Part shown: one piece after another, positions 25,401 to 27,313 of the stretch
How positions within the stretch are numbered: the first letter of the stretch is position 1
How the letters are laid out: every line of letters begins with the position of its first letter
From: CAVZLD01 sp964522605
GTDB lineage: Bacteria > Planctomycetota > Planctomycetia > Pirellulales > Pirellulaceae
Direction of reading: 5' to 3'
Assembly (NCBI GenBank): GCA_964522605.1
Contig: CAZFWV010000051.1
Location: 1-27,313 of the forward strand
Length of the DNA: 27,313 bases
Notes under the pieces: generated by a model
What the model was told of the DNA's origin: nothing
The model's database searches: none
What the model saw: the letters and a program-made list of their open reading frames with translations, nothing else
Program-made: the position numbers and the translations under genes

Positions 25401-27313
25401 CTATCGAGCCTGTCTGGCTAACGGACTAGAATATGGCCCGATGTTCCAGGGACTCCAGAAGCTGGAGTGTTCCGAGGGCGAAGCTTTTGCCGAAGTTGCG
25501 CTGCCCGCGTCGATCGTCTCACAAGCAGCCGAAACCGTGCTGCACCCGGCGCTACTCGATGCGTGTTTGCAGACCGTCGGAGGTGCGCTTCAGGGGCAGA
25601 TGGAACCGGGCACGACGTATGTCCCGATCGGGATAGGAAGGATTCGCATCCAGACGGACGCGCCCCTCTCGCATGTTCTGGTCCATACGCGGATTACGGA
25701 ACGTCGTACCGGACGACAGCCGCAGGTGCACGCGGACCTGCGACTATTGCGGCAGGATGGGACTCTGCTTGCGGAAGTCGAATCGCTGCGGTTAGCCCAA
25801 GTCACGCGTGGCGACCTGCAGAAACGGTTTTCGCGGAATGTTGAGCCTTGGTTGCACCGTCTGGTGTGGCGCGAGGCTCCGCGTTTGGGAACGCCGCTCA
25901 GCGTTTCCGCCGAACAACATCCGATCTGGGTGATCGTCGGCAATCCATCAACTCTTCGCGCGCAACTGGCAGAACAACTGTCGGGTCGAGGTCAGAAATG
26001 CGTCCTTGCTAGACCGTCGGATGCTTCGCGTGTGACAGAATCCGAGACGGAGTTTCGGCGGGACGATCCGGAGCAATACACCCAGTTGCTCGATGCCCTG
26101 CAATTAACGGACGCCACACCCTTGCGCGGCATCCTTCTGCTTGCGGAAGGGCAATCCGATGAGAATCGAGGGCAGCCCCAGTTAACCGATTGCCAGACGG
26201 CGCTGCTCCTGGCTCAATCCTTGGCGGCGCGAACGGACCAGATTCCACGACTCTACCTTGTGACGCGCGGTGCGCAACAGTTGGATCCGCAGGATGATGC
26301 GCCTGACCCTTCTCAGGCGGCCCTATGGGGACTCGGTCGGGTGATCGCCGCGGAAATGCCTCGTTTGAATTGCACACGGATCGACCTGGATCCGCAAGGC
26401 TCCGATCACGCCAGTCGGCTGTTCGGTGAGATTTGGGTGCCCGATCAGGAAACCGAGATCGCGCTGCGCGGCACGCAGCGATTCAGTTCGCGCCTCGTCC
26501 CGCGATCGATCGCCGATCAGGATAAGCTGTCGGTCCCGCGCCATGCTTATCGGCTGGGACTCAAGAAATACGGCGTTCTGGACAACCTGATCCTGCGGGA
26601 GGTCGAGCGTCAAGAACCCCAAGAAGGCCAACTGGAAATCGCCGTAGAAGCCGCTGGTCTGAACTTCCGGGATGTGCTCCGCGCCCTGGGGATGTTGCAG
26701 CAGTTTGAAACGCAGATCGGGATCCTCAGCGAACAGGATGTAACTTTCGGCTTCGAGTGTGCCGGTGTGGTTACGAAAGTCGGACCGGGAGTGACCGAGT
26801 ATCAACCGGGGGATCGAGTGCTGGCATTGTCCACGTCCAGCCTCGGAAGCCATCTGACGGTCGATCGTCGGTACGTGGCCTCGATTCCATCTGACTGGAC
26901 GCTGGAGCAAGCCGCGACGGTTCCGCTCGCCTACTTAACTGCTTGGTACGGTCTGTCGAGGCTGGCTCGGCTGAAACGAGGCGAACGCGTGCTGATTCAC
27001 GCTGCTGCGGGGGGCGTCGGGCAGGCGGCCGTGTCGATCGCCCGATCGGTCGGAGCTGAAATCTTCGCGACCGCAAGCCGCGGAAAGCACGAGTTCCTCC
27101 GGGCACAGGGAATTCAGCACGTTTACGACTCGCGAACCACAGACTTTGCGGAACAGATTCTGACCGATACAGCGGGGCGTGGTGTCGACGTCGTCCTGAA
27201 TAGTCTGAACCAGGATTTCATTCCGGCCTCCGTTCACGCATTGGCACGTGGTGGGCGTTTTGTCGAGATCGGGAAGATCGGCATCTGGAGTGCGGAACAA
27301 TTTGCCGCGGCAC
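22438..27313 (+). CDS. Type I polyketide synthase, KS-AT-DH-(structural KR)-ER, 3' end beyond window
   Basis: 1,625 codons are visible without a stop. Ketosynthase (about 4-430): DTACSS with Cys176, EAHGT with His311 and NIGH with His351 form a complete active site. Acyltransferase (about 540-800): FTGQGSQ and GHSVGEY with Ser632, but the sequence jumps from RLMQSLP (659-665) to ILDEFGQAV (670-678), missing the small subdomain and HAFH motif. Dehydratase (about 838-1110): His871 in DHRVFDQVVVP and Asp1041 in HPALLDACLQ are present; the usual glycine of HxxxG is Asp. A structural ketoreductase subdomain (about 1139-1357) follows, then an enoylreductase (from about 1365) with NADPH loop HAAAGGVGQAA (1521-1531). 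A catalytic ketoreductase and carrier domain are expected beyond the edge. The ATG at 22438 lies 45 bp after the carrier protein stop and lacks a clear ribosome site. Product unknown; a reduced, fatty-acid-like chain is plausible. Confidence 0.94.
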   Translation, partial: MDPLNAPIAVVGLGCRFPLAPNPTAFWQLLIAGGDAISEVPPERWNAEAFYDPQPGTPGRSCSRWGSFLERIEDFDATFFGISGREAERMDPQQRLLLEVAWEALEHAALPAEDLADSATGVFVGISNCDYARLVFRGYDSLNAYSATGTSLAVAANRVSYVFNLRGPSLSVDTACSSALVATHLACRSLQTGECNLALAGGTNLVLTPEGNVIFSQARMLAADGRCRSFDAAADGYVRGEGCGVLVLQRLDDAIRDGNQVLAVIRGSAVNQDGLTNGLIAPNGPAQQEVLRSALRSAGIQPHDVEYVEAHGTATPLGDSIEVRALQEVMLEGRRSSNPLRLGAVKTNIGHLEAASGMASLIKVILSLSRERIPPHLHLKTLNPYIRLRGSLVEIPQQVTDWNAPQGSRLAGVSGFGFGGTNCHLILSDDECRVPREKAASPASVSTSDRPRHVLAVTARDEWSLAALAGQYATRLQQLPDEALPDFCYSANTGRSQLHLRRAIVGNSSSEIVEKLRLLAAEETNVPNAAVRRGRRRNKIAFLFTGQGSQYPLMGHQLYSTQPVYRAALDRCDEILKSQQIPLLELLLDKDRDPNRLDQTQYTQPALFAVEYALFELWKSWGVEPDFAIGHSVGEYVAACTAGVFTLEEGLHLIAKRARLMQSLPQDESILDEFGQAVAEVPLRAPAFPIALNLTGELAREELQNPQYWQQHLRQPVQFARGIAALREKGANLFVEIGPQPDLTALGQACIAEPDLIWMSSLRRGNDDWATLLDALSRLFEAGVRIDWKGFDRGYARRRVDVPTYSFHRTRYWAPDSLPATDAPEHAQLVESSEPEGTRSPLLGKRVPVAVDQDVYESRLSLGHPGYLRDHRVFDQVVVPATAYVEMALAAARTRFPTEGLAIEDLQVQQPIVLMDDGTATRVQLLLSAEDEDLFGFRILSCEQTSPNDSVWRLHASGRIRGNQPLSTGCDLAEERRPAEQSVAPADFYRACLANGLEYGPMFQGLQKLECSEGEAFAEVALPASIVSQAAETVLHPALLDACLQTVGGALQGQMEPGTTYVPIGIGRIRIQTDAPLSHVLVHTRITERRTGRQPQVHADLRLLRQDGTLLAEVESLRLAQVTRGDLQKRFSRNVEPWLHRLVWREAPRLGTPLSVSAEQHPIWVIVGNPSTLRAQLAEQLSGRGQKCVLARPSDASRVTESETEFRRDDPEQYTQLLDALQLTDATPLRGILLLAEGQSDENRGQPQLTDCQTALLLAQSLAARTDQIPRLYLVTRGAQQLDPQDDAPDPSQAALWGLGRVIAAEMPRLNCTRIDLDPQGSDHASRLFGEIWVPDQETEIALRGTQRFSSRLVPRSIADQDKLSVPRHAYRLGLKKYGVLDNLILREVERQEPQEGQLEIAVEAAGLNFRDVLRALGMLQQFETQIGILSEQDVTFGFECAGVVTKVGPGVTEYQPGDRVLALSTSSLGSHLTVDRRYVASIPSDWTLEQAATVPLAYLTAWYGLSRLARLKRGERVLIHAAAGGVGQAAVSIARSVGAEIFATASRGKHEFLRAQGIQHVYDSRTTDFAEQILTDTAGRGVDVVLNSLNQDFIPASVHALARGGRFVEIGKIGIWSAEQFAAA

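Noticed and set aside
25850..26520. Methyltransferase domain between dehydratase and enoylreductase
   Set aside because: No SAM-binding glycine-rich motif is present; the segment matches the structural half of a ketoreductase (ALWGLGRVIAAE).

Overview
The window looks like the chromosome of a planctomycete (phylum Planctomycetota). This is an inference from gene content: a formylglycine-type sulfatase, a Tat-exported Gfo/Idh/MocA oxidoreductase, a PIG-L deacetylase, a secreted right-handed beta-helix protein, a GH78-like alpha-L-rhamnosidase and a multiheme cytochrome lie close together in moderately GC-rich DNA. Intergenic spaces also carry palindromic repeats of the kind common in that phylum. 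Genus cannot be fixed from the sequence alone. No tRNA, rRNA, CRISPR array, transposase, integrase or phage gene was seen.

Layout. (1) 1-3.3 kb, plus strand: the 3' part of a polysaccharide-deacetylase-like gene, then a cyclopropane-fatty-acid-synthase-type methyltransferase and a small four-helix-bundle protein that appear co-transcribed. (2) 3.5-8.4 kb, minus strand: PIG-L deacetylase, Tat-exported Gfo/Idh/MocA oxidoreductase and secreted beta-helix protein, a probable carbohydrate-processing group interrupted by a 98-bp palindromic repeat element. (3) 8.6-14.3 kb: nitroreductase (minus), histone-deacetylase-family amidohydrolase (plus), SGNH hydrolase (minus) and a large exported rhamnosidase-like glycosidase (plus). 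The deacetylase gene is bracketed by two copies of one palindromic repeat family. (4) 14.3-19.2 kb, minus strand: a ThiH-like radical SAM enzyme, then a three-gene dehydrogenase operon made of a gluconate-2-dehydrogenase subunit 3-like protein, a GMC FAD oxidoreductase with a four-cysteine motif, and an octaheme c-type cytochrome translationally coupled by a GTGA overlap. A second palindromic repeat family brackets the small subunit gene. (5) 19.4-20.9 kb, minus strand: an exported sulfatase with a good terminator. (6) 21.2 kb to the end, plus strand: Sfp-type phosphopantetheinyl transferase, free-standing acyl carrier protein, and the first 1,625 codons of a type I polyketide synthase (KS-AT-DH-structural KR-ER) that runs off the window.

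How they work together. Regions 2, 3 and 5 look like a scattered toolkit for attacking complex glycans outside the cytoplasm (glycosidase, sulfatase, beta-helix protein, deacetylases, oxidoreductase). Region 4 looks like a periplasmic sugar or alcohol dehydrogenase in which electrons pass from FAD to an eight-heme wire. Region 6 is a self-contained polyketide module: the transferase would activate the carrier protein (and any carrier domain in the unseen part of the synthase), and the synthase builds the chain.

The most unusual observation is that the acyltransferase domain of the polyketide synthase lacks about 70-80 residues in frame, including the whole stretch that normally carries the HAFH-type catalytic histidine, while every flanking domain is intact. 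The second is the octaheme cytochrome serving as partner of a GMC dehydrogenase.
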